A stretch of 41,035 nt of DNA from the IMG/VR virus record IMGVR_UViG_3300034375_004928, positions 1-41,035 of that record; one strand, written 5' to 3'. A program made the translations under genes and the position numbers. The notes beneath the pieces were generated by a model, which saw only the letters and a program-made list of their open reading frames with translations, had not been told where the DNA came from and ran no database searches. This DNA comes from a virus. Shown here one piece after another: positions 1 to 7,683 of this stretch; positions within the stretch are counted from its first letter, which is position 1, and each line of letters opens with the position of its first letter.

Positions 1-1
1 A

Positions 2-109
2 AATCCATTTGGTGTGGGAACTTTGGGCAACCGTGCGCTTTACCGAACAATTGGTGAAGTTGGCTGTTCATTCTTCAAAGGTCAAGGGAAGATAACAAAC
101 ATACAATGA
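2..109 (+). CDS. C-terminal end of an unidentified gene (partial, 5' end outside window)
   Basis: Reading frame 2 is open from the window edge to a TGA at 107-109 and encodes 35 residues ending in KGQGKITNIQ. The stop is followed directly by the Shine-Dalgarno sequence of the next gene (TGAGGTGATTTAGA), the same arrangement as most genes in this block, which supports it as real coding sequence. The fragment has a Gly- and aromatic-rich composition typical of a folded structural protein, and its position just upstream of small virion-protein genes would suit the major capsid protein. Too little sequence is present to claim that. Confidence 0.55.
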   Translation, partial: NPFGVGTLGNRALYRTIGEVGCSFFKGQGKITNIQ

Positions 110-120
110 GGTGATTTAGA

Positions 121-384
121 ATGGCATTTGCAACAGTAATACATTTAGAGATGAATTTAGAAGGAAACCGTAAATTAGTTTGCGGTCAAACAACGACAGA
201 CGGCACAGATGGAAACATTGAAACAGGACTTTCTTTAGTCGAAAGCCTTGTCTTTACCCATAAAGGTGCGGCAGTAGAAGCGGCGGCGGCTACTGTTAAT
301 GCTAACTTACCGCTAGCAAGCGGCGATGTAGCAATTAAATGCACAAGTGGCGATGTTGTTTATTTCCAAGCAATCGGACAGTGA
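121..384 (+). CDS. Small beta-rich virion-associated protein, unknown
   Basis: An 87-residue protein with alternating hydrophobic and polar residues, rich in Thr, Gly and Ala, without signal peptide or membrane segment. The ATG is preceded by a strong Shine-Dalgarno sequence (GAGGTGATT) that overlaps the stop of the upstream gene. Small beta-rich proteins in this position of tailed-virus head modules are often capsid decoration or head-fibre proteins, and its neighbour at 395 has a similar composition. I do not recognise a family; the decoration role is inference from position and composition only. Confidence 0.6.
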   Translation: MAFATVIHLEMNLEGNRKLVCGQTTTDGTDGNIETGLSLVESLVFTHKGAAVEAAAATVNANLPLASGDVAIKCTSGDVVYFQAIGQ

Positions 385-394
385 GGTGTTTTAA

Positions 395-751
395 TTGGCA
401 CTAGCATTTACAACAACTTTATTGCCCGACCATAAGGGCAATACACGACCAAAGGCAGTTGGTGATGAATATGTCGTTGATGCTTTAATTGATGTGACTT
501 CCCATGTAGCGACAGGAGCAACAATTAATGCTTCCGACCTCGGACTATCATCAATTCATTGCGTGACAATTTGTGGAACCGAGGGTGCAAACGCTACTGT
601 TCCATCAATTCTTACATCAGAAACAGGAACCTATACATCAACAAGTTCATTTAAGTTGATGTTCACGGCTTTAGACGGAACAAACGCAACAGTGGCTAAT
701 GATGCCGACCCTGCGTGTGCTGTCCGAGTTCGTGCTTGGGGCCTTATTTGA
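395..751 (+). CDS. Small beta-rich virion-associated protein, unknown (TTG start)
   Basis: A 118-residue Thr/Ala/Gly-rich protein, predicted to be mostly beta strands, with no membrane segment. It starts with TTG at 395: the sequence TGAGGTGTTTTAATTG places a Shine-Dalgarno core at the usual spacing and no ATG lies nearby. The segment around residues 55-110 (CVTICGTEGANATVPSI, then Thr-rich strands, then ACAVRVRAWGLI) looks like a compact beta-sandwich. Position between other small virion genes suggests a head decoration, head-fibre or minor structural protein. No family recognised. Confidence 0.6.
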   Translation: MALAFTTTLLPDHKGNTRPKAVGDEYVVDALIDVTSHVATGATINASDLGLSSIHCVTICGTEGANATVPSILTSETGTYTSTSSFKLMFTALDGTNATVANDADPACAVRVRAWGLI

Positions 752-761
752 GGTGAATTGA

Positions 762-1106
762 ATGGTGACAGTTCGATTGAGTGATAATTCATCAGTTCGT
801 CGGCTTTACATCAATCCAAAGCAAGAGATTACAAGGGAAGATGGGGTAGCCGTTCCGCTAAAATGGGCGGCTATCCGTCTTTCTGACCCGAATCTTTTCT
901 TTACTTTTGATGAAGAAGACAAGGAAGAATTGTCCAACTTGAATGAAAGGTTTTTAGGAATCTTTTCTAAAGAAATGGGTAAAGAAAGTTTAACTAGCAA
1001 GGAATTGCTTGAAGAACTTCTACCAACTCCGAAGAAAAAAATCCTTCCAAAATCACCACTTAAGAAAACTAAGGCTGTAAGTAAGCCGAAGTCTTCCTTA
1101 AAGTAG
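762..1106 (+). CDS. Small protein with Lys-rich C-terminal tail, unknown
   Basis: A 114-residue protein in two parts. Residues 1-50 form a compact segment with several aromatic residues (KWAAIRLSDPNLFFTF). Then come an acidic helical stretch and a strongly basic C-terminal tail from about residue 88 (PTPKKKILPKSPLKKTKAV). The basic Pro/Lys tail could contact nucleic acid or a partner virion protein. The start has the same stop/Shine-Dalgarno fusion (TGAGGTGAATTGAATG) as its neighbours. The long reading frame on the opposite strand over the same bases has no ribosome-binding site and is disregarded. No family recognised. Confidence 0.6.
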   Translation: MVTVRLSDNSSVRRLYINPKQEITREDGVAVPLKWAAIRLSDPNLFFTFDEEDKEELSNLNERFLGIFSKEMGKESLTSKELLEELLPTPKKKILPKSPLKKTKAVSKPKSSLK

Positions 1107-1130
1107 TGATTAGACCGACACATTAAATAG

Positions 1131-1145
1131 GCAGGGCAAACCTGC
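1131..1145 (+). promoter_or_regulatory. Small hairpin in the 61-bp gap before the 1168 gene
   Basis: GCAGG and CCTGC form a perfect 5-bp stem around a GCAAA loop. It sits in one of the few real gaps of the late operon, after an A/T-rich TTAAATA stretch (about 1123-1129) and 22 bases before the next start codon. It could be a processing or attenuation element, and the A/T stretch could be a weak promoter. There is no U-tract, so a terminator is less likely. A stem this short may also be chance. Confidence 0.25.
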
Positions 1146-1167
1146 TCTAAACAACGAAGGTGATTCA

Positions 1168-1443
1168 ATGGTAGCAGGTTGCAGAAGTAGTGGTGTTAAA
1201 ACAGCAAGTGCCTTAATTGTGAGTGGACAAGCAAAATTGATTTCAATTCATGCTTGTTCCGTTGGTGCGCCAACAGTAATTAAGGTCTATGATAATACAG
1301 CCGCAAGTGGAAAGGAAGTTGCAAGAATAACAATGCAACCCGACCAAGTTTTAGAATTTGATATGCATGGAGTATTATGCAGAAATGGTATTTATTTGGA
1401 AGAAGCCTCCGGTGCTATGGAAGTTTCTATTGAATTTGCTTGA
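1168..1443 (+). CDS. Small beta-sandwich-like structural protein
   Basis: A 91-residue protein built of regular short beta strands: CVGAPTVIKV-like strands, then VYDNTAASGKEVARI and a C-terminal EVSIEFA strand. The segment VYDN-x-A-SGKEV is common in small phage head or decoration proteins that report a change in a physical value with a jelly-roll fold; this resemblance is remembered, not searched. The Shine-Dalgarno sequence is GAAGGTGATTCAATG. It follows the only sizeable gap in this part of the operon, so it may start a sub-operon that runs into the membrane proteins and GTPase downstream. Confidence 0.6.
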   Translation: MVAGCRSSGVKTASALIVSGQAKLISIHACSVGAPTVIKVYDNTAASGKEVARITMQPDQVLEFDMHGVLCRNGIYLEEASGAMEVSIEFA

Positions 1444-1452
1444 GGTGATTTA

Positions 1453-1866
1453 ATGGCGGCATTAAACAACGATACTCGATTGGTTATGACAATTCTTTTT
1501 GTCGGAACCATTAGCGGAGCAAATGTGTATTTCTATTCAGCCTATGGTCTTAACTTTCCATATACGCCAATAGCACATTCAGTTCTTTTCGGATTGATTA
1601 CGGTTGGTGGAATCATGGTTATGAAAGCACTATTTGACTTATCACTTAATGATAAGATTGAAATACGCTTATTGGATAGGCAGATTGAAGCACACTTTCA
1701 GCGTGTAGCAAGAGAACAACAAATTAGACAGAAACTTCGTGAAAGTATGAAACAATACGGAGTAAATAAGAGGGAAGCATGGAATAATGTTTATCCCGAA
1801 ACCCCAACCGCTTCATTTGAAGAAAGCCAAATTCCAAACGAATTTTTGGCGACTATTCAACAATGA
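1453..1866 (+). CDS. Two-pass membrane protein with basic amphipathic helix
   Basis: A 137-residue protein. Two hydrophobic segments, about residues 9-30 (TILFVGTISGANVYFY) and 41-65 (SVLFGLITVGGIMVMKALF), are followed by a long charged helix (about 70-112: EIRLLDRQIEAHFQRVAREQ and onward) and a polar tail. The topology would place the helical tail on one face of the membrane. The ATG follows TGAGGTGATTTA. The next two genes encode another small membrane protein and a GTPase with a hydrophobic N-terminus, so the three could form a membrane complex; that is inference. No family recognised. Confidence 0.65.
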   Translation: MAALNNDTRLVMTILFVGTISGANVYFYSAYGLNFPYTPIAHSVLFGLITVGGIMVMKALFDLSLNDKIEIRLLDRQIEAHFQRVAREQQIRQKLRESMKQYGVNKREAWNNVYPETPTASFEESQIPNEFLATIQQ

Positions 1867-1875
1867 GGTGATTGA

Positions 1876-2100
1876 ATGGTTCTTAGTGATTTAATGGGTT
1901 TTTCCGACTCGGATTACGCATACAATCAACAAAGGGCGCATTCTGCTGATTTGTTTTTTATTAAGATGAGAGCGTGGTTTTGGGGCGGTTGCTCCACTCT
2001 ATTTTTTTTCTTAGTAGGTAATATTCTAGGAGTAGTCTTAGATATTAGTATAATGGGTAGTATTTTTGAATTATTTAAATCTTTATTTGGAGGCCATTGA
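1876..2100 (+). CDS. Small membrane protein, unknown
   Basis: A 74-residue protein with a polar N-terminus (about residues 1-30, SDSDYAYNQQRAHSADLFF) and one long or two short hydrophobic segments from residue 33 to 70 (WFWGGCSTLFFFLVGNILGV, then LDISIMGSIFELFKSLF). Its ATG follows TGAGGTGATTG, and its stop TGA directly abuts the ATG of the GTPase gene, whose Shine-Dalgarno sequence (GGAGG) lies inside this gene's last codons. Such tight coupling suggests that the two proteins are made together. A holin-like role is conceivable but nothing specific supports it. Confidence 0.6.
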   Translation: MVLSDLMGFSDSDYAYNQQRAHSADLFFIKMRAWFWGGCSTLFFFLVGNILGVVLDISIMGSIFELFKSLFGGH

Positions 2101-2769
2101 ATGTCAGTAATGGCTGGTTTCGCAATCTTAATTACAGAAGCAGTAGTTTCATTTTATAAAAAAGTTCACGCAATTAACTTTGGAGTCTATGGTTCAACAA
2201 TGGTAGGTAAAACAACCTTAAGCCATCAATTAAGAACGAGAGGTGAAGTTCAGCAAATCAACAGAAGAACAGTTGGATTAGAAAGGGCTTCAAGAAAAGT
2301 AATTAAATTTGATGGAGAATCCCATACATTAAAAAGTGCAGACATTGGTGGAGAAGCGATGTATTGGAAAGAATGGGTTAAAGATATGAAATCCCGCAAA
2401 GTAAGATACATTATTTTTATGATAGACCATAGGCACTTAGATTCACCTTCAAACTTAGACCACCAACTTGCTTGGAAATTTTTAGTAGATACAATCATGT
2501 CAAACAGATGGCCCAATGGTAAAAAGAAAAAAGATAACGATTACCCTATGGCAGTTAGTATTTGGGCAAATAAGTACGATATATGGGGAGAAAAATATCC
2601 ACTTAGAGAAGGACAGAAAATTGATAAACATGACATTTATGAGCCATTTAAATATGGAATGCGACAATTGAATGATAAAGGAATACCTACATTTAAATAT
2701 ATTGTTTCTGCGAAATCTGACCCTGAAATGGTCTATAAAGGAATTACTACACTGATAAAGGATTACTGA
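2101..2769 (+). CDS. Ras/Arf-like small GTPase with hydrophobic N-terminus
   Basis: A 222-residue P-loop GTPase. Visible motifs: G1 GSTMVGKTT (residues 31-39); a candidate switch I around RRTVGLE (about 55-61); G3 ADIGGEAMYW (80-89), resembling the D-x-G-G of Arf and SR-beta families; G4 NKYD (157-160), the guanine-specificity motif; and G5 SAK (203-205). Order and spacing are right for a complete TRAFAC small GTPase. Residues 4-19 are hydrophobic and precede the P-loop, so the protein could be membrane-anchored, like SRP-receptor beta. It is coupled to two membrane-protein genes upstream and a zinc-binding protein downstream. Its role in a virus is unknown: virion component, egress factor or modulator of host GTPase signalling are all open. 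Identity as a GTPase is secure from the motifs. Confidence 0.85.
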   Translation: MSVMAGFAILITEAVVSFYKKVHAINFGVYGSTMVGKTTLSHQLRTRGEVQQINRRTVGLERASRKVIKFDGESHTLKSADIGGEAMYWKEWVKDMKSRKVRYIIFMIDHRHLDSPSNLDHQLAWKFLVDTIMSNRWPNGKKKKDNDYPMAVSIWANKYDIWGEKYPLREGQKIDKHDIYEPFKYGMRQLNDKGIPTFKYIVSAKSDPEMVYKGITTLIKDY

Positions 2770-2773
2770 TATT

Positions 2774-3403
2774 ATGTACCAACAGCCAAATTTAATAAAT
2801 AACACGACAGCACAAAAGATGTTTTTACCTAAACTACAACAGTTTAGGTCGGCAGGTTCTATGGAAGAATACACATATACTGCACTTAAGCCTAAGAAAC
2901 AATTAAAAGAAATTAAAAAAGTTCTTCTTCCAGAAAAGAAAAAATTTATTTTTAAATATGGATATAAATTTAATTTAAAAGATAGATGTGTTGTATGTGG
3001 AATGCACCACATTTGGGAAGCCGGTGATTATTTAAGACCTCCGATACCTTTGGATAATGTCACCAAAGGAAGACCAATGAGAGGTACTTATTGTCAAAAA
3101 CACGCAGGTATTCATAAACAAATGGAAATGCTACAACAGCAGATATTAGCAGATGAACATGGTTTGGATTTCAAAGGTTTTATTCCAAAACCTAGAATGC
3201 CTAATGTGTTAAGAAGCAGCCCTTTAACTACATTAACCAAAGAACAAGTTATTTCTTTGACCTCAACCGGATGGCTTATAACGCCACCCGCATTGAAGGA
3301 AAGTGAGGGTGAGAGAGCAGAAGTTCTCCGACTTATTGCTGAAATAGAAATAAATACAGCAAGATTAAACTCAATAGTAAATAATGGTAAAAAGGAGGAA
3401 TAA
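2774..3403 (+). CDS. Cys/His zinc-binding protein, unknown
   Basis: A 209-residue protein with a basic N-terminal half and a metal site made of C72-x2-C75 with H78/H79 (CVVCGMHH) and C107, H110 and H114 (CQKHAGIHK). This spacing suits a single zinc site that bridges two loops. The rest has a proline-containing linker and a C-terminal helix (about 180-205, EGERAEVLRLIAEIEINTAR). It starts four bases after the GTPase stop, so it probably belongs to the same functional group. No nuclease signature (for example a complete HNH motif) is convincing. Function unknown. Confidence 0.65.
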   Translation: MYQQPNLINNTTAQKMFLPKLQQFRSAGSMEEYTYTALKPKKQLKEIKKVLLPEKKKFIFKYGYKFNLKDRCVVCGMHHIWEAGDYLRPPIPLDNVTKGRPMRGTYCQKHAGIHKQMEMLQQQILADEHGLDFKGFIPKPRMPNVLRSSPLTTLTKEQVISLTSTGWLITPPALKESEGERAEVLRLIAEIEINTARLNSIVNNGKKEE

Positions 3404-3405
3404 AT

Positions 3406-4077
3406 TTGGGAATTTTAGGAACAAGCAACGGAACAGTGATGAACGCTGTTCAAGCACAAGGCGACCAACAATTTAAAACTGTAAATAATCTATTATCTTT
3501 ACAAGATAACCATGTTGAAGAATTTTTCCAATATCACGGTGAGCAATTTTTAACCACTCTTGAAAAGTTGATGGAAGATGTTGTTGAAAGAGTAGTAAGC
3601 CAAATGCTTGCTAAGTTATCTTTTACAACAACAGGTTCAAAGATGACTATTGATGCTGATGCTATGAGAGAGTACGAAAGAATTACTCAAGAGAACATTG
3701 ATTTAGATATTCAAAGGATTCTTCAATCAGCCATTAACACAGAAGTAGTGAATCAAAGGAAACTTGCTAAGTCGCAATACCTCGAATCTCAAGGGTTTAG
3801 TGGTGGCGGTATGGGTGGCGGTATGAACCCTGCTGGACCCTCCGCAGGGATGGCAATAGCGGGTTTAACAGGCAACCAGCAACAATTCATGCAAGGACAA
3901 TCTGCTATGAATAACGGCAGTGGCTACCCAATTCCTCCAAGTGGAAATGATGGTTATGGTCGTCCTTATTGGATTGACCCACAAACGGGACAAATGAGTT
4001 ATGAACCACCTTCAAGCGGATTACATTTAGGTTCGGCCATTCAAAAAGGTGCGGCTTGGGCTAAATGGTTAATGTGA
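3406..4077 (+). CDS. Coiled-coil / Gly-rich structural protein with WW-like C-terminus
   Basis: A 223-residue protein. Residues 10-125 are mainly helical and probably coiled-coil. A Gly/Met-rich linker (about 130-180, FSGGGMGGGMNPAG) follows, then a C-terminal segment YGRPYWIDPQTGQMSYEPP (about 184-202). That segment resembles the last two strands of a WW domain; the first Trp is absent, so this is only a resemblance. Translation starts at TTG 3406 behind a strong GGAGGAATAAA. The low-complexity linker and position in the head/neck module suggest a virion protein. No family recognised. Confidence 0.6.
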   Translation: MGILGTSNGTVMNAVQAQGDQQFKTVNNLLSLQDNHVEEFFQYHGEQFLTTLEKLMEDVVERVVSQMLAKLSFTTTGSKMTIDADAMREYERITQENIDLDIQRILQSAINTEVVNQRKLAKSQYLESQGFSGGGMGGGMNPAGPSAGMAIAGLTGNQQQFMQGQSAMNNGSGYPIPPSGNDGYGRPYWIDPQTGQMSYEPPSSGLHLGSAIQKGAAWAKWLM

Positions 4078-4088
4078 GTTGATTCTTA

Positions 4089-5849
4089 TTGAATATTACC
4101 TACGACAATAATGATTTCCCTGTAAATTCTGGGGCCATAAAAAAAGAAATGGCTTTGTTTTTACTTAGAAATTATTTAGATATAGATTCTAACTCGTCTA
4201 GGAAATATAGACAAATTGCTAAGAATTTAGGAATTAAGAAGTTAAAAAAAGTTAATTCTAAGGATTGGAATGCTGATATTAGTAGAGAATGGACAAAAGC
4301 CCACACTACTGCACTAAACCAAATTCAAGGATTACCTATTGATGAATTAGTTTCTTTTACTAATAAAAAACTTAAAAGTTCTGGAAAGAAAAACATTGAA
4401 AGGTTATCTACTTTAAAAGGTAGAAAACTGAAAATAAAAGAACTTTCTGATGGCGACTTACTTTCTACTGCCTTCGCAGAACCTGAAGAAACAGAAAAAA
4501 GTAGAGAAAAAATAAAATTTTCAGAAAGTCAACGAAAAGAATATTTAGAACAAATTATTAAAGCAACAAAACCTACAACTAAAGTTGATACTACATCGGC
4601 TAAGTATGAAAAAGATGAAGACGGAAACAAAAAACTTACTGCTGGAACAGAAAAAACAATTACTACTAAAACATTTAAATTTTCTGAACCGACAGCAGAA
4701 GATTCTGGAAAACTTAAATTACTAGCAGATAATAATGTTAGAGGCATTTCTCTCATTCGTGCAGGGGGTAATGAACAAGCAGACACAGGGGATATTAAAC
4801 CCCTTACACAGTTTAATTATTTAAATCGTGGAAATTATAGTGACCGTTCCAAAAAAGAAAAAATTGCTTTAGCATGGGATGATAAAATAAGTTCAATGGA
4901 TAAAAGGCTTACAAATAAAGAGGCTATTGATTTTTTACGCAGTGGAATAAAAGAAACTTCTTTTGCTAATAAACTTATCATTCAATATATAAAATCCTAT
5001 AAATCAGGAGCAGAAAAAATACTACCATTCTTATCACAAAGAGGAACAAAACAAACCCAATCAAGGCTTCAAAGAGTAAGAAATCCTTTAGAACTAAAAG
5101 AAAAATTATATAATTTAGAATTTTTGTTTGGTAAAGTTTACAAAACGGATGATGAAGAACCTAAAGAATTAGAAACAATAGACGATTCCTTTGACAAATT
5201 ATTAGAGCAATATAAAGAATATAATTCTTTCAAGGATAAAAACACATCTTTAAAACAAAAAAATATGCCAAGAATAATATCGAACATGACTGTTCTTCTA
5301 AGTAAAATAAAGAGGAACATAAATCAACATAGTTCAGAACTAAAAGAAAAATTAAATTCTTTACTAGAAGTTAGAGAAAGTAAGGAAAAAAAGGCAAGCA
5401 CTTCTTCTAGGGATATTACTAAGAGTACAGATGCAAAAAAAGCCTTTGATAATTTCAAACAATGGTTTAGTTCTAAAGATGGATTTTTTGCTGACCTTAT
5501 TGATGACACTTATCATCTTTATTCTTTTGAAATTGTAGTTAAAAAAACAATTACCAAAGAAACTGAACAAGACGAAGAAGACAATACAGTAATAAAAACT
5601 ACACCTAACTATGAGTTCGTTTCTTTTAAAATATCCGAAACTCATGAAATTAGTAGGGGTAGTGCTAATACTAGAGTAAAAAGTGGAAAACAAACGGACG
5701 AACAAGGCTACTATTCTAAATATTCAAAAAGAGGTTATTCCCCTAAGTCATTGTATGACTTACCTTCTGAAGAAAAACAAAGTCTTAGGTATTTTGTAGG
5801 TTCAATACAATCAGGCATAGAAAAACTACAAAATAGACTAAATAACTAA
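4089..5849 (+). CDS. Large Lys-rich protein of unknown function
   Basis: A 586-residue, very Lys- and Glu-rich, largely helical protein without membrane segments. It probably starts at TTG 4089 (after GTGAGTTGATTCTTA); the first ATG lies well inside. Features: an N-terminal helical region (residues 15-110), a Thr-rich charged linker (about 160-200), a long helical core (about 230-450), and a C-terminal beta-containing part (about 480-560, YEFVSFKISETHEISRGSAN). A middle segment (SDRSKKEKIALAWDDKISSM) is followed by further helices. Its A/T content is higher than that of flanking genes. Position between head proteins and the adaptor suggests an internal head, scaffold or ejected protein. I do not recognise it. 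Confidence 0.55.
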   Translation: MNITYDNNDFPVNSGAIKKEMALFLLRNYLDIDSNSSRKYRQIAKNLGIKKLKKVNSKDWNADISREWTKAHTTALNQIQGLPIDELVSFTNKKLKSSGKKNIERLSTLKGRKLKIKELSDGDLLSTAFAEPEETEKSREKIKFSESQRKEYLEQIIKATKPTTKVDTTSAKYEKDEDGNKKLTAGTEKTITTKTFKFSEPTAEDSGKLKLLADNNVRGISLIRAGGNEQADTGDIKPLTQFNYLNRGNYSDRSKKEKIALAWDDKISSMDKRLTNKEAIDFLRSGIKETSFANKLIIQYIKSYKSGAEKILPFLSQRGTKQTQSRLQRVRNPLELKEKLYNLEFLFGKVYKTDDEEPKELETIDDSFDKLLEQYKEYNSFKDKNTSLKQKNMPRIISNMTVLLSKIKRNINQHSSELKEKLNSLLEVRESKEKKASTSSRDITKSTDAKKAFDNFKQWFSSKDGFFADLIDDTYHLYSFEIVVKKTITKETEQDEEDNTVIKTTPNYEFVSFKISETHEISRGSANTRVKSGKQTDEQGYYSKYSKRGYSPKSLYDLPSEEKQSLRYFVGSIQSGIEKLQNRLNN

Positions 5850-5862
5850 GGAGGTAAATAAA

Positions 5863-6981
5863 ATGGCAATTGCATCTTCCCCAAGCGACTATACTGCAAT
5901 CAATGTTGATTATTCAACAGGTAGTGGATATTATACTGATAAAGGTGCAGTATCAGATATGCTACAAGTTCCAGCATTTTCTACCTCAACTTATCCAACT
6001 CAAGCACAAGTGGGTTCAATCATTAAAAACATTGAAGGTATCATTGATGATAAAGTAAAGCGTTCTTATCGACCAATTATTTATAGAAATGAATTTCACA
6101 ACTTTGAATTTATTAGACACCCGATGCAATCTTATTATGGTGGCTATGTAGGTTTTGTTCAATTAGATACTTTGAAACTAAAGAAGGTTATTTCTTTACA
6201 AGTTTGGCAAGGAAACAGTTATCTTGAACTTGCTTCTGCCCAAGCGAGTTTAACCCTTGATACAACAGGATATAAAAATTTAAGAAGCATTACATTACAA
6301 TTACCTAACAGTGGAGATTCTTGGGTATTGTATCATCATGGTGAAGGTTCATTAGCCGCACATAATACATTCCATAATGGGTTTGGTTCAAAAACAACTG
6401 CTCAAGAGATTTGTCATTTAATTAACGAAGAATATCCTTCAAAGACAGCACAGTTCACAGGAGCAACAAGGGATAAAGTATTGACTTCTTCACCTAATGG
6501 CCTTAACATAAGTGATTTCTTCTATGCCAGCACAGACCCCGATAACGGCAACAAAGTGAACATTTCTAGCCTTTTAGCAGGGGAAGACGGCTCATATTGT
6601 ACCATCACCCTTGCAGATAAGGCGGGTCAAACCTCAAGCACTGATTCAGTTGTGTTCACTGATATGCAAGATATGAAGCGTCTTGGTTCTTTTTGGAGTA
6701 TAGGGGATGAGGGGCGCATTTTCTTCTTAAGGGACTATCCTTACCATACACAAAATTCAATCATTTGTACCTATATTGCAGGTAGTAATCGTGTTCCGTC
6801 TGCAATTCACAAAGCGGCTACTATGCTAGTTGCGGCTGAATTGCTTAGACATGACGACCAAACGATTCTAATTGCAGAAACAGGCGGCAACATCTCGACG
6901 AAGGAAAAGTATGATATACTCACAAAAGAAGCATACGATATACTCAAGGGCAAGGCCGACATGGTTTTCTTATTAGATTGA
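5863..6981 (+). CDS. Head-tail adaptor (gp6-like connector) with inserted domain
   Basis: A 372-residue protein. The N-terminal helix (about residues 43-70, TQAQVGSIIKNIEGIIDDKV) followed by a YRPIIYRNEF strand, and the C-terminal helices (about 312-370, SAIHKAATMLVAAELLRHDD), are typical of head-tail adaptors of the HK97 gp6/SPP1 gp15 type, which dock under the portal. The middle (about 140-290) is longer than in the usual adaptor and looks like an inserted beta domain. Bases about 6500-6730, which encode part of it, have visibly higher GC and different codon use. The next genes are a small helical protein and the neck/tail-terminator candidate, as expected. The Shine-Dalgarno sequence is GGAGGTAAATAAA. 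Confidence 0.6.
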   Translation: MAIASSPSDYTAINVDYSTGSGYYTDKGAVSDMLQVPAFSTSTYPTQAQVGSIIKNIEGIIDDKVKRSYRPIIYRNEFHNFEFIRHPMQSYYGGYVGFVQLDTLKLKKVISLQVWQGNSYLELASAQASLTLDTTGYKNLRSITLQLPNSGDSWVLYHHGEGSLAAHNTFHNGFGSKTTAQEICHLINEEYPSKTAQFTGATRDKVLTSSPNGLNISDFFYASTDPDNGNKVNISSLLAGEDGSYCTITLADKAGQTSSTDSVVFTDMQDMKRLGSFWSIGDEGRIFFLRDYPYHTQNSIICTYIAGSNRVPSAIHKAATMLVAAELLRHDDQTILIAETGGNISTKEKYDILTKEAYDILKGKADMVFLLD

Positions 6982-6982
6982 T

Positions 6983-7198
6983 ATGTTTTCTAAAATTGGC
7001 ATTAAAGAGTTCCAACACTATTTGGATATAGAAAAGGAACGGCAGTTAGCACTACAAGAACTTTCGGAAATACTAGGAATAGACATTACATTTAGTGATG
7101 AAGAAATAAGAAAAAATGCAGAAGAAAATTTTGCAAAAAATTTTAATAAAAAAATAGAAAAGGAGTTGAATAAATGGATGAAGTCAGCCTTCTCATAG
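6983..7198 (+). CDS. Small helical charged protein
   Basis: A 71-residue, highly charged, helix-forming protein (KEFQHYLDIEKERQLALQEL, then a Lys/Glu/Asn-rich helix). It starts one base after the adaptor stop and its 3' end overlaps the next gene by 25 bases, with the next gene's Shine-Dalgarno sequence (AGGAGTTGAATAA) inside it. Small proteins between adaptor and tail-completion genes are common in tailed viruses, but no specific function can be assigned. Confidence 0.5.
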   Translation: MFSKIGIKEFQHYLDIEKERQLALQELSEILGIDITFSDEEIRKNAEENFAKNFNKKIEKELNKWMKSAFS

Positions 7199-7683
7199 AT
7201 TTAGTTAGCAGTAATTGGTCGTCTTCTGCGACTACTTTACAAAGTGCAGGGACGATTACAGCAGACCATGTTGCTATTCCCAACTTTGTTGATGTAAGAA
7301 CATTACAAAAGAATAAAGGAGTTCGATATGATTTAACTGCTAAAGATGTTATTATCTTCTTTGAGGATTCCCAAAACATAGAATACCCTACTACCAACTT
7401 TGATGTTAGGAATGAAACCTATTCATTTACTATGCATATAAGAACCATTCACGATGAAAGGGCTGGAACTGATGCTAATTTTGGCAGGGATAGGCTAAGG
7501 GCTTTATACTTGGTCGCTCGTCATGCACTTGAGCGTAGCCGAACAGGATATACAGCGAGTGATGGGTCTAAATTTAATCAATTATTCGTAGGTTCAAGAA
7601 GTGAAAGCAATGACCGTAGTAAGCGTCTATTCGGCTATAAATTATCAGTAGAAACAAAAAGATTCGCATTAACACTCCCTTAG
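7174..7683 (+). CDS. Neck / tail-terminator-like protein
   Basis: A 169-residue protein: N-terminal helix (MDEVSLLIDLVSSNW), then beta strands with a conserved-looking core (KDVIIFFEDSQNIEY, then YSFTMHIRTIHDERAG), a helix (RDRLRALYLVARHALERSR) and C-terminal strands. This order (helix, sheet carrying short strands, long helix, strands) fits tail-completion or tail-terminator proteins, which cap the tail tube and join it to the neck. The gene position, directly before the major tail tube gene, agrees. Sequence similarity alone is not decisive, so this is a position-supported assignment. Confidence 0.5.
   Translation: MDEVSLLIDLVSSNWSSSATTLQSAGTITADHVAIPNFVDVRTLQKNKGVRYDLTAKDVIIFFEDSQNIEYPTTNFDVRNETYSFTMHIRTIHDERAGTDANFGRDRLRALYLVARHALERSRTGYTASDGSKFNQLFVGSRSESNDRSKRLFGYKLSVETKRFALTLP

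Noticed and set aside
806-1168. 120-codon antisense frame over the Lys-rich protein gene
   Set aside because: Its Ser/Leu/Phe-rich translation mirrors the Lys-rich sense strand, and all neighbouring genes are on the + strand.
2500-3012. 170-codon antisense frame over the GTPase and zinc-protein genes
   Set aside because: The + strand genes there have clear motifs and ribosome-binding sites; the antisense translation is Phe/Ile-rich without domain features.
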